Assembly: GCA_021779435.1 (NCBI GenBank)
Contig: JAJYAR010000031.1
Span: forward strand, 1 to 13,003
Source of the DNA: a bacterium
GTDB lineage: Bacteria > Verrucomicrobiota > Verrucomicrobiae > JAJYAR01
Length of the DNA stretch: 13,003 bases
Reading direction: 5' to 3'
This document shows positions 1 to 6,615 of this stretch, piece after piece. Within the stretch, counting starts at the first letter, position 1. Every line of letters starts with the position of its first letter. The notes beneath the pieces are model-generated. The model saw nothing but the letters and a program-made list of their open reading frames with translations, searched no databases and was not told where the DNA came from. Made by a program: the position numbers and the translations under genes.

Positions 1-2
1 CG

Positions 3-374
3 GTCGTACCCTGGGTCGGTCCGTCGGCCATCCTGCTGGCGTTGATGGCATCGGGGATGAGCGGCCAGAACTTCCGGTTTCTGGGCTATCTGCCGCAAAA
101 CCGCGACGAACTGGCCAAGCGGCTGCTCGCGGTGCAACGGGACGCCCTGCGCGGCGAGACCCAGATCTTCATCGAGACGCCGTATCGCAACCAGCGCCTG
201 TTCGAGGCGATTCTGCAGACCTGCGACCCCGGCGTCGCGCTCGGCCTCGCGATCGATCTGACCGCTGCGCAGCAGCGGATCGCCACCCACCCGGTCGCAA
301 GGTGGCGCGAGATCGCGGCGACCAACCCGCCCCCCCTGGAAAAGCGACCGACGGTTTTCTTGCTGGGGAAGTAG
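3..374 (+). CDS. SAM-dependent methyltransferase, tetrapyrrole methylase / RsmI-like family (3' part)
   Basis: Only the C-terminal 123 residues are present; the gene enters from the left edge, with the first whole codon at position 3. The visible part starts VVPWVGPSAILLALMASG, then has GYLP and a QIFIETPYRN segment, and ends with RPTVFLLGK. These match the C-terminal half of the short RsmI-like tetrapyrrole (corrin/porphyrin) methylase family. The VGPS(A/S) loop and the FIETPYR segment belong to its substrate/SAM-binding domain. True RsmI 2'-O-methylates C1402 of 16S rRNA. This shorter paralogue is often annotated only as SAM-dependent methyltransferase, and its substrate is unknown to me, so no symbol is given. 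It converges on rluC with a 46-bp gap that holds a small palindrome (CGGATATCCG, 396-405) but no clear terminator. Confidence 0.85.
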   Translation, partial: VVPWVGPSAILLALMASGMSGQNFRFLGYLPQNRDELAKRLLAVQRDALRGETQIFIETPYRNQRLFEAILQTCDPGVALGLAIDLTAAQQRIATHPVARWREIAATNPPPLEKRPTVFLLGK

Positions 375-420
375 CGCGCCCACCCCCGGCAGAACCGGAT
401 ATCCGCCGGTGCGGCAGCCG

Positions 421-1401
421 TTACCGGCCGGAAGCAGGTTGCAGCGCCGCCACGAACCGCTCGCATTCCTGCGGCAGCGGCGCCTCGATCGCCAACCGCT
501 CGCCGGTCACCGGATGCGCCAGCGCGATCCGGAATGCATGCAGAAACATCCGGTCGAGCCGCGCCCCGAACTCCCCCCGTGCCGCGCGCCGGTTGACCTC
601 GAAGTCGCCGTATTTGTCGTCGCCCAGGATCGGGAACCCCGAATGCGCCAAGTGCACCCGGATCTGATGCGTGCGGCCGGTCTTCAATTCCGCCTCCAGC
701 AGGGAGAATCCCGGCAAGCGCTTGCGCAGCGAAAAAATCGTGTGCGCCCGCACGCCCTCCTCCTCGTCGACGAAGACCCGCCGCTCGCCGTTGGCGAGCG
801 TGCGCTTGACCAGCGAAAAGCGCACATGCTGGCGATCGTTCACCCAGTCGCCGATCACCAGCGCGAGGTAGCGCTTTTCCACCGCCCCGGCGCGCAATTG
901 CTCGTGCAAGGCGACCAGGCAGCGGCGGGTCTTCGCCAGCAGGAGCACACCCGAGGTTTCCCGGTCGAGACGGTGCCCGAGTTCCAGAAACGGCTGCTGC
1001 GGCCGGGCGGCGCGGACCCGCTCGATGACGCCGTGGGCGACGCCGCTGCCGCCGTGCGCCGCCACGCCCGAGGGCTTGTTGATCACCAGGAGATGCTCGT
1101 CCTCGAACAGGATCGGCGGCATCTGGGCGGGAGCTGCAGGCTTGGCGGTGGGCTCCGCCCGGCGCAGGGGCGGGATCCGCACCTCGTCGCCGAGGGCGAG
1201 GCGGTATTCGACCCGGGTCCGTCCGCCGTTGACCCGGACCTCGCCGGTGCGGACGATCCGGTAAACATGGCTTTTCGGAACGCCCTTGGCCCACTGCAAT
1301 AGAAAGTTATCCAGGCGCTGGCCGGCGCTACCCTCGTCGACCCGTACGGTGGACACGGATCGCATAGCGGAAACCGGGGATGTTTTGCGTTGTGCAAGCA
1401 T
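421..1401 (-). CDS. rluC: 23S rRNA pseudouridine synthase RluC
   Basis: RluC converts uridines 955, 2504 and 2580 of 23S rRNA (E. coli numbering) to pseudouridine. From the chosen start the protein has 326 residues, against 319 in E. coli. An S4 RNA-binding domain lies at about 18-78 (AGQRLDNFLLQWAKGVPKSH then GEVRVN). The pseudouridine synthase fold follows, with INKPSG at about 107-112 and the catalytic-Asp motif HRLDRETSG at 143-151 (Asp146). Later come GRTHQIRVHL and GDDKYGD. Co-occurrence of the S4 domain and GVPKSH points to RluC rather than RluA/RluD, and divergence from rne is the usual context. The start is uncertain: ATG at 1401 or ATG at 1365 (314 aa), neither with a good Shine-Dalgarno. 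The frame also stays open upstream to 1485, but that extension does not look like protein of this family. Confidence 0.93.
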   Translation of the reverse strand: MLAQRKTSPVSAMRSVSTVRVDEGSAGQRLDNFLLQWAKGVPKSHVYRIVRTGEVRVNGGRTRVEYRLALGDEVRIPPLRRAEPTAKPAAPAQMPPILFEDEHLLVINKPSGVAAHGGSGVAHGVIERVRAARPQQPFLELGHRLDRETSGVLLLAKTRRCLVALHEQLRAGAVEKRYLALVIGDWVNDRQHVRFSLVKRTLANGERRVFVDEEEGVRAHTIFSLRKRLPGFSLLEAELKTGRTHQIRVHLAHSGFPILGDDKYGDFEVNRRAARGEFGARLDRMFLHAFRIALAHPVTGERLAIEAPLPQECERFVAALQPASGR

Positions 1402-1413
1402 GTTGCATATACT
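1385..1413 (+). promoter_or_regulatory. Candidate sigma-70 promoter for rne
   Basis: TTGCGT (1385-1390) and TATACT (1408-1413) are separated by exactly 17 bases. The -10 matches the consensus at 5 of 6 positions, the -35 only at its first three. Transcription would start near 1420 and give an rne leader of about 515 nt. The -10 box lies about 7 bp outside the rluC start codon, so the two divergent genes would share this control region. This is sequence matching only. Confidence 0.35.
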
Positions 1414-1935
1414 GGAGGCTGGTCGCGATTGTAGCGGTGCCCAGTGCACCCCCTGTCGCGCGGCAGGTCGCCGCGCGGGCGCCAATCTGCGATGGATGCG
1501 CGCGGAAACCGGCAGCGGAGCCTGCGCGAAAAGGGTCGTTGATTGAATGTGGGTCGCGGAGCGGATGGGCGCGGGCTTTCAGCCGGCACAGTCCCTCGCA
1601 AAGCGGCTTTGTACAACCCAGCGCCTGCCCGGCAACTTGCCGCAGGCGCATGCCGAATTCGGATCCGGGGCCGGGTCCGTGCCTCCCCGCTTACCGGATG
1701 GCGGCGCGGTACGCAGCCTCGTGCGACAACCCAACGGATTTCCATGCCCGGACATTCCCTACCGCCGTTTTTCCCGCCGTTCGTAGCCGAACGGTGCATG
1801 GGTGCGCGCCCGTCGCACGCCCATGGCGGTCGGCGGACAGCACGTCCAGGGGATTGGGGTCGTTCCCTGCGGTTGTCAGCATATCGGACCTGATTCGGCA
1901 CGTTCTGCGCCGAAGAAGCGGCGCGAGGAGTGCTG
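1402..1935. other. 534-bp divergent spacer between rluC and rne; probable long rne leader
   Basis: I see no credible gene here; the open frames on both strands are low-complexity GC-driven shadows. It holds a candidate sigma-70 promoter facing rne (1385-1413), a strong hairpin (1621-1649), an 8-bp palindrome TTGTACAA (1609-1616) and the rne Shine-Dalgarno GAGGAG (1925-1930). For the minus strand, TACAAT (complement of 1428-1433) could be the -10 box of rluC, about 27 bases before its ATG. E. coli rne has a structured leader of about 360 nt through which RNase E regulates its own mRNA; a similar arrangement here is inference from the spacer length and the hairpin. Confidence 0.5.
1621..1649 (+). 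other. Strong hairpin in the putative rne leader
   Basis: GCGCCTGC (1621-1628) pairs perfectly with GCAGGCGC (1642-1649). Inside it, GGCA (1631-1634) pairs with TGCC (1638-1641), leaving a 2-nt bulge on one side and a 3-nt loop. No T-run follows, so it is not an intrinsic terminator. It lies 287 bases before the rne start and is the best structured element seen in the spacer. By analogy with the E. coli rne leader hairpins it could be a feedback-control element; that role is inference. Confidence 0.45.
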
Positions 1936-4854
1936 ATGAAGCGCATGTTGTTCAATGCGACGCACGCGGAGCAGTTGCGCGTAGCGATCGTCGATGGTCA
2001 AAAACTGCTCGACCTGGACATTGAAACCAGCGGACGCGAGCAACGCAAGTCCAATATCTACAAAGGCACCATCACGCGGGTCGAGCCCAGCCTCGAAGCG
2101 TGTTTCGTCGATTACGGCGAAGAACGGCACGGATTCCTGCCGTTCAAGGAAATTTCGCGCCAATACTTCAAGGCCGGACTCGACGTCGGTCGCGCCCGCA
2201 TCCAGGATGCGGTGGCGGAAGGCCAGGAACTGATCATCCAGGTCGAAAAGGAAGAGCGCGGCAACAAGGGTGCCGCCCTCACCACCTTCATTTCCCTGGC
2301 CGGCCGTTATCTGGTGCTGATGCCCAACAACCCTCGCGGCGGCGGCGTTTCGCGCCGCGTCGAGGGCGAGGACCGCCAGGAACTGCGCGACGCGCTCGAC
2401 AAGCTCGACCTGCCTTCCGGCATGAGCGTGATCGCGCGCACGGCGGGAATCGGCCGCGCCGTCGAAGAACTGCAGTGGGACCTGAAATATCTCCTGCAGT
2501 TGTGGAAAGCCATCACCGATGCGGTCGCCCTGGTCAAGGCGCCGGAACTCATCTACCTCGAGTCGAGCCTGGTGATTCGGGCGATCCGCGACTATTTCAA
2601 CCCGGACATCGGCGAGATCCTGATCGACACCGAAGACGTGTACGAACAGGCGAAGACCTTCGTCGACCTGGTGATGCCGGACGTCTCGGCGCGCGTCAAA
2701 CGCTACCGTGACGACGTGCCGCTGTTCTCGCGCTTCCAGATCGAACATCAGATCGAAAGCGCGCATTCGCGTACGGTTTCCCTGCCCTCGGGCGGCGCCA
2801 TCGTCATCGACCACACCGAAGCGCTGGTCGCCATCGACGTCAACTCGGCGCAGGCGACGCGCGGCTCGGACATCGAGGAGACCGCCACCCGCACCAACCT
2901 CGAAGCCGCCGACGAGGCGGCCCGGCAGCTGCGTCTGCGCGACCTGGGCGGACTGATCGTCATCGACTTCATCGACATGGAGGAAGGCCGCAACCAGCGC
3001 GCCGTGGAGCAGCGCCTCAAGGATGCGCTCCACCATGACCGCGCCCGCGTGCAGATGGGCAAGATCTCGCGCTTCGGCCTCATGGAACTGTCGCGCCAGC
3101 GGCTGCGCCCGGCGCTGAGCGAAGGCAGCCACATCACCTGCCCGCGCTGCAACGGCGTCGGCCAGGTGCGTGACACCGAAAGCTCCGCGCTGCACATCCT
3201 GCGCATCCTGCAGGAGGAGGCGATGAAGGAATCGACAGCCGCCGTGCATGCGCAGGTTCCGGTGGACGTCGCGACCTATCTCCTCAACGAGAAGCGCGCC
3301 GAAATCGCCAAGCTGGAAGCCCGCTTGCGCGTGTCGATCCTCCTGATCCCGAACAAGTACCTCGAAACCCCCCACTATCACATCGAGCGGCTGCGACACG
3401 ACGACGAGCGCCTGGATCACCCCCAGGCCAGCTACAGCCGCGTCGTCGAGCCGCCGACGGAGGAGCCCTATACGACCGCCTCGCGCGAACCGCGCAACCG
3501 GCGCCAGGTCGCCGTGGTGAAGGGCATCGTTCCGGAGACGCCGGCACCGGTCATTGCGACGGCCGAAGCCGCGCTGACGATCGCACAGCCCGCTCCGACA
3601 CCGGCGCCGGCCGGCCATCCGGCCGACCGGTCCGACCGCTCCCTCTGGGGCCGGATCCGCGGCTGGTTCGGCGTAAAGGAAGAAGCGGCAGCACCTGCGG
3701 CGCGACCCGCGTCGCCGAAGGGGGCCGCTGCGGCCGAACCCGCCGGCGAAGCGACGCCGGCCCGCAAGGAGCCGCGCCGGGAACGGGGCGAACGCGGCGA
3801 ACGGAGCGGTGAACGGAGCGGCGAGCGCGGCGGCCGCCGAGGCGAGCGCCCCGCTCGCGGCGCCCGGGGCGATGCCGAGCGCACGACGCGCGGAGAGCCT
3901 CGCAAGCGCGATGGATCTCGCCGCGACGGCGAGACCGAAGCCGCGGCCGTCACCGCCGCGGCGGAGTCCATGCCGCCGATCGAGGAAAACCGCGAGGCCG
4001 CGGCAGCGCAAGCCGCGACGGAAGAGCGGACCGGTCGTCGCCGCGGCCGCCGTGGGCGCGGCGGTCGGGGACGCGACGGTGAGCAGGCTGCAGGCACCGC
4101 GGCAGACGCGGCCGAATCCGCGGACGCCGTCCTTGGGGCGGGAGAACCCGCTCCCGAAGTCTTCGCCGGGCCGACTGTCGAAGCGCCGGAAGAAGCCGGA
4201 ACCGAAGCCGGTCCCGGTCTGGAAGGCGGCGCAGCCGCCGACACTCCGGACGAATCGGGCAGCCCGGAGAAGCGCCGGCGCCGCCGCGGTCGCCGCGGCC
4301 GCGGGGGACGCACTGGCGAGCGCACCTCGGAAGGCGACAACGGGGAAGCCCTGGTCGACGCCGAGTCGGCCATCGAGTCTGGCGCCGAACCCGAGCCGCA
4401 GGAGCCGGTCACCGCTCCCTTGGCGGAGGTGCAGGTCGAACCCGCCGCGCTGCCGGCGGCGGTGGAAGCCCAGCCGGCTGAGCCAGCAGCCGAACCGCTG
4501 CAGCAGCCCGCTGCCGAGGCGCCCGCCGCTGTCGCGCTCGAAGCGCCCTCCGTCGTAGCCGCACCGGCCGTGGCGGCGGAGATCGCGCCCGAGCCCAAGG
4601 AGCCGGAAGCCGTCCATGCCGCACCGGAGGCGACCGCACCCGTGGCGATCCCGACGCCGATGACCGTGGAGGAAATCGCGCCGACGCTGCAGTCGGCGGG
4701 AATCGAACTTGCGCAGACCGACCCGGAAAAACTTGCCCAGGCCCAGGCGCGGATCGCGGAGGAGGACAAGCCGGTGCGGCGCGGCCGCCCCCGCCCCGTG
4801 CGCGCGGCGTCGAGCGAGGAACCGCTCGTGCAGGTCGAAACGCAGGGAGACTGA
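1936..4854 (+). CDS. rne: Ribonuclease E
   Basis: RNase E is the main endonuclease of mRNA decay and of rRNA/tRNA maturation, and scaffold of the membrane-bound degradosome. The 972-aa protein opens [22 protein letters not shown], the family hallmark. ATG 1936 follows GAGGAG (1925-1930) at 5 bases, so it is preferred to the GTG at 1930. The S1 domain lies at about 35-125 ([16 protein letters not shown]). The DNase I-like catalytic part has [11 protein letters not shown] (Asp301) and [10 protein letters not shown] (Asp344), the two metal-binding aspartates. The zinc-link CPRC is at 402-405 and the small domain runs to about 500. After that the tail is disordered: a possible membrane-binding amphipathic helix [11 protein letters not shown] (about 570-580), Arg-rich RNA-binding blocks (about 610-666, 698-713, 779-796), an Ala/Pro/Glu-rich linker, and a terminal block from about 908 ([20 protein letters not shown]) ending with GRPRPVRAA. 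Confidence 0.97.
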   Translation: MKRMLFNATHAEQLRVAIVDGQKLLDLDIETSGREQRKSNIYKGTITRVEPSLEACFVDYGEERHGFLPFKEISRQYFKAGLDVGRARIQDAVAEGQELIIQVEKEERGNKGAALTTFISLAGRYLVLMPNNPRGGGVSRRVEGEDRQELRDALDKLDLPSGMSVIARTAGIGRAVEELQWDLKYLLQLWKAITDAVALVKAPELIYLESSLVIRAIRDYFNPDIGEILIDTEDVYEQAKTFVDLVMPDVSARVKRYRDDVPLFSRFQIEHQIESAHSRTVSLPSGGAIVIDHTEALVAIDVNSAQATRGSDIEETATRTNLEAADEAARQLRLRDLGGLIVIDFIDMEEGRNQRAVEQRLKDALHHDRARVQMGKISRFGLMELSRQRLRPALSEGSHITCPRCNGVGQVRDTESSALHILRILQEEAMKESTAAVHAQVPVDVATYLLNEKRAEIAKLEARLRVSILLIPNKYLETPHYHIERLRHDDERLDHPQASYSRVVEPPTEEPYTTASREPRNRRQVAVVKGIVPETPAPVIATAEAALTIAQPAPTPAPAGHPADRSDRSLWGRIRGWFGVKEEAAAPAARPASPKGAAAAEPAGEATPARKEPRRERGERGERSGERSGERGGRRGERPARGARGDAERTTRGEPRKRDGSRRDGETEAAAVTAAAESMPPIEENREAAAAQAATEERTGRRRGRRGRGGRGRDGEQAAGTAADAAESADAVLGAGEPAPEVFAGPTVEAPEEAGTEAGPGLEGGAAADTPDESGSPEKRRRRRGRRGRGGRTGERTSEGDNGEALVDAESAIESGAEPEPQEPVTAPLAEVQVEPAALPAAVEAQPAEPAAEPLQQPAAEAPAAVALEAPSVVAAPAVAAEIAPEPKEPEAVHAAPEATAPVAIPTPMTVEEIAPTLQSAGIELAQTDPEKLAQAQARIAEEDKPVRRGRPRPVRAASSEEPLVQVETQGD
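3781..3829 (+). repeat. In-frame tandem repeat in the rne Arg-rich segment
   Basis: Imperfect 9- and 12-base units follow one another: GAACGGGGC, GAACGCGGC, GAACGGAGCGGT, GAACGGAGCGGC, GAGCGCG. They encode [16 protein letters not shown] in the disordered RNA-binding tail. The two 12-base units differ by one base, suggesting slippage. Copy number could vary between strains without breaking the frame. Confidence 0.6.
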
Positions 4855-4863
4855 CCGCCGAAA

Positions 4864-4893
4864 CCCGCCTTTCCCGCACCCGGGAAAGGCGGG
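4864..4893. terminator. Bidirectional terminator between rne and the alcohol dehydrogenase
   Basis: CCCGCCTTTCCCG (4864-4876) and CGGGAAAGGCGGG (4881-4893) form a perfect 13-bp stem with a 4-nt loop, CACC. It starts 9 bases after the rne stop and ends 6 bases before the stop of the convergent gene. No T-run follows on the plus strand. On the minus strand the stem is followed by TTT. The symmetric position supports termination of both genes, though the weak T-tracts leave efficiency open. Confidence 0.65.
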
Positions 4894-4899
4894 GCCGGA

Positions 4900-5940
4900 T
4901 CAGAGGGTCGCCATGTCGATCACGAACCGGTACTTGACGTCGCTCTTCAGCATGCGTTCGTAGGCGGTATTGATGTAGGCCATCGGGATCCGCTCGATGT
5001 CCGACGTGATGCCGTGCCGGGCACAGAAGTCCAGCATCTCCTGGGTCTCCCGGATTCCCCCGATCAGCGAACCGGCGATCTGACGCCGTTTCAGGATGAG
5101 GTTGAATACGCCCGGCGACGGATGCGGTTCGGCAGGTGCGCCGACCAGCGTCATGGTGCCGTCGTGCTTCAGCAGTTGCAGATAGGGATCGAGGTTGTGC
5201 GGCGCCGCGACCGTGTTGAGCACGAAGTCGAATTGATTGGCCCGCGCGGCCATCTGCGCGGCGTCGGTCGAAATGCACACTTCATCGGCGCCGAGGCGCT
5301 TCCCATCCTCGATCTTCCCCGGTGAGGTCGTGAACAGGGTGACGTGCGCACCCATCGCATGGGCGATCTTCACCCCCATGTGCCCGAGCCCGCCCAAGCC
5401 GACGATGCCCACTTTTTTCCCCGGCCCCGCCTTCCAGTGGCGCAGCGGCGAATAGGTGGTGATCCCCGCGCACAAGAGCGGCGCAACCGCCGCGAGGTCG
5501 GCTTCCGCGTGGCGGATCTTCAGGACGAAATGCTCCTTGACCACGATCGCCTGGGAATAGCCGCCGTAGGTGTTTTCGCCGCCGAACAGGGGGCCGTTGT
5601 ACGTGCCGACGAAGCCGGTCTCACAGTACTGCTCCTCGCCCTCCCGGCAGGGATGGCAATGACCGCAGCTGTCGACCATGCATCCCACGCCCGCGAGGTC
5701 CCCGGGCTGAAAATTCCGGACATTCCTGCCCACCGCAACCACCCTCCCGACGATTTCGTGGCCGGGAACCGAGGGATAGATCGTGTTGTGCCACTCGTTG
5801 CGCGCGGTGTGCAGGTCGGAATGGCAAACGCCGCAGTACAGGATGGCGATGTGGACGTCGTCCGGCCCCGGTGCGCGGCGCTCGATTTCCATTGGAGCAA
5901 GGGGACTGGATGGGCTTTGGGCGGCATAGGCTTTGGTCAT
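4900..5940 (-). CDS. Zinc-dependent NAD(P) alcohol dehydrogenase, YahK-type (cinnamyl alcohol dehydrogenase family)
   Basis: A medium-chain zinc dehydrogenase of 346 aa that probably reduces a broad range of aldehydes to alcohols with NADPH; E. coli YahK is 349 aa and matches closely over its length. Catalytic zinc ligands are Cys in CGVCHSDLH (about 36-44) and His-Glu in VPGHEIVGRV. Structural-zinc cysteines are in the CGHCHPCREGEEQYC stretch. The Rossmann NAD(P) motif GLGGLGHMGVKIAHAMGAH lies at about 179-197. The signatures LLCAGITTYSPLRHW, LNTVAAPHNLD and DGTMTLVGAP are typical of this subfamily, and the protein ends VKYRFVID. The start MTKAYAAQ matches the family; the frame extends 37 codons further upstream without family resemblance. 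It is divergent from marR and convergent with rne. The shared 180-bp upstream region carries the MarR-like operator, so aldehyde or aromatic stress may induce it. Its natural substrate is unknown. Confidence 0.93.
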   Translation of the reverse strand: MTKAYAAQSPSSPLAPMEIERRAPGPDDVHIAILYCGVCHSDLHTARNEWHNTIYPSVPGHEIVGRVVAVGRNVRNFQPGDLAGVGCMVDSCGHCHPCREGEEQYCETGFVGTYNGPLFGGENTYGGYSQAIVVKEHFVLKIRHAEADLAAVAPLLCAGITTYSPLRHWKAGPGKKVGIVGLGGLGHMGVKIAHAMGAHVTLFTTSPGKIEDGKRLGADEVCISTDAAQMAARANQFDFVLNTVAAPHNLDPYLQLLKHDGTMTLVGAPAEPHPSPGVFNLILKRRQIAGSLIGGIRETQEMLDFCARHGITSDIERIPMAYINTAYERMLKSDVKYRFVIDMATL

Positions 5941-6081
5941 GCTCGTTGTTCCAGGAAAGGTTGATCGGGAATCGGACGGCCCGCCGCCGGATTGCGGCGC
6001 CGGGCACGCCCGGATCGTTGCCGGCACATGCCGGGGGACTGATGCTAGCAAACCGCTTGCGCTAGACTTCTATTGCGAGTC

Positions 6082-6089
6082 AATATATA
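6082..6089. promoter_or_regulatory. AT-rich -10 candidates between the divergent genes
   Basis: AATATATA stands out in GC-rich DNA. It gives TATATA (6084-6089) as a possible -10 for marR and TATATT (complement of 6082-6087) for the dehydrogenase. No convincing -35 at 16-18 bp is visible on either strand. It directly abuts the inverted repeat at 6090-6118, so a bound repressor would block RNA polymerase in both directions. Confidence 0.3.
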
Positions 6090-6118
6090 GTTCACAAATG
6101 AAGTATTCATTTGTGAAC
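6090..6118. promoter_or_regulatory. Probable MarR operator (perfect inverted repeat)
   Basis: GTTCACAAATGAA (6090-6102) and TTCATTTGTGAAC (6106-6118) are exact reverse complements around GTA. The core half-site recurs: CAAATGAA at 6095-6102 and again at 6118-6125, the latter spanning the marR ATG. CATTTG (6108-6113) therefore also pairs with CAAATG (6118-6123). The site lies between the AT-rich -10 candidates and the marR start. MarR dimers typically bind such 15-30-bp palindromes and repress their own operon. The assignment to this MarR is inference from position and symmetry. Confidence 0.75.
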
Positions 6119-6120
6119 AA

Positions 6121-6615
6121 ATGAACGGTTTCGAAGCCGCCGAAGCACGCGTCGCGCTCACCTGCGCCCGCCACCCGGCTTTCCGGCGCACGCCGGCGGT
6201 GGTCATCCGGCTGATCAAGCACCTCTACAAGCGGACTCAGGACCAGGCCAACCAGGTCTTGCGGCCCTGGGGCATCAACCATACCGAGTACACGGTGCTG
6301 ATGATGCTGTTCGGCAGCGAGGACTACCGCCTCGGTCCCTCGGAACTGGCCGATGCCGCGATGGAGAAGTCGACCAACATCACCCGCCTCACCGACGGCC
6401 TGTGCACCCGCGGCCTGATCGCGCGCCACGTCGACGAAGGCGATCGCCGCCGCGTGCGTCTGACCCTGACCCCGGATGGACTGGCGATGATCGACGCCTT
6501 CCTGCCGGCCATCGGCGAAATGCTCGCGCGCCAGACGCGCACCATCGCTGCCGACGACTTGTCGCAGCTCGAATCGCTCCTCAAACATTTCCTCGACAGC
6601 GTCGAACATGGCTGA
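6121..6615 (+). CDS. MarR-family transcriptional regulator
   Basis: A 164-aa dimeric winged-helix regulator, normal length for the family. The N-terminal dimerisation helix is at about 23-50, and the winged HTH at about 70-120 holds the recognition region SELADAAMEKSTNITRLTDGLCTRG. The wing signature DEGDRRRVRLTLTPDG matches the MarR D-x-R-x-x-x-R consensus. The C-terminal helix (about 122-160) completes the dimer interface. Cys15 and Cys95 might allow redox sensing, but this is untested. No Shine-Dalgarno precedes ATG 6121; the upstream bases are the palindrome itself, so translation starts are weak or the mRNA has a very short leader. The gene heads a four-gene efflux operon and overlaps the next gene by 8 bases. 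Such regulators usually release DNA on binding phenolic or aromatic ligands, as in MarR/EmrR-controlled pumps. Confidence 0.93.
   Translation: MNGFEAAEARVALTCARHPAFRRTPAVVIRLIKHLYKRTQDQANQVLRPWGINHTEYTVLMMLFGSEDYRLGPSELADAAMEKSTNITRLTDGLCTRGLIARHVDEGDRRRVRLTLTPDGLAMIDAFLPAIGEMLARQTRTIAADDLSQLESLLKHFLDSVEHG

Noticed and set aside
86..1302. Long open frames of about 300-400 codons on both strands across rluC.
   Set aside because: They overlap the clear RluC frame, have Arg/Ala/Gly-rich composition and no motif; they are GC-driven shadows.
1655..1666. Adjacent EcoRI and BamHI sites (GAATTCGGATCC), looking like a cloning linker.
   Set aside because: Flanks are continuous GC-rich native-type sequence in a spacer, with no vector sequence visible; chance is enough for 12 bases, though a check of the assembly is easy.
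1876..4617. A 913-codon open frame on the minus strand opposite rne.
   Set aside because: It is the mirror of the GC-rich rne codons, with extreme Gly/Arg/Ala composition and no family resemblance; RNase E on the plus strand is unmistakable.
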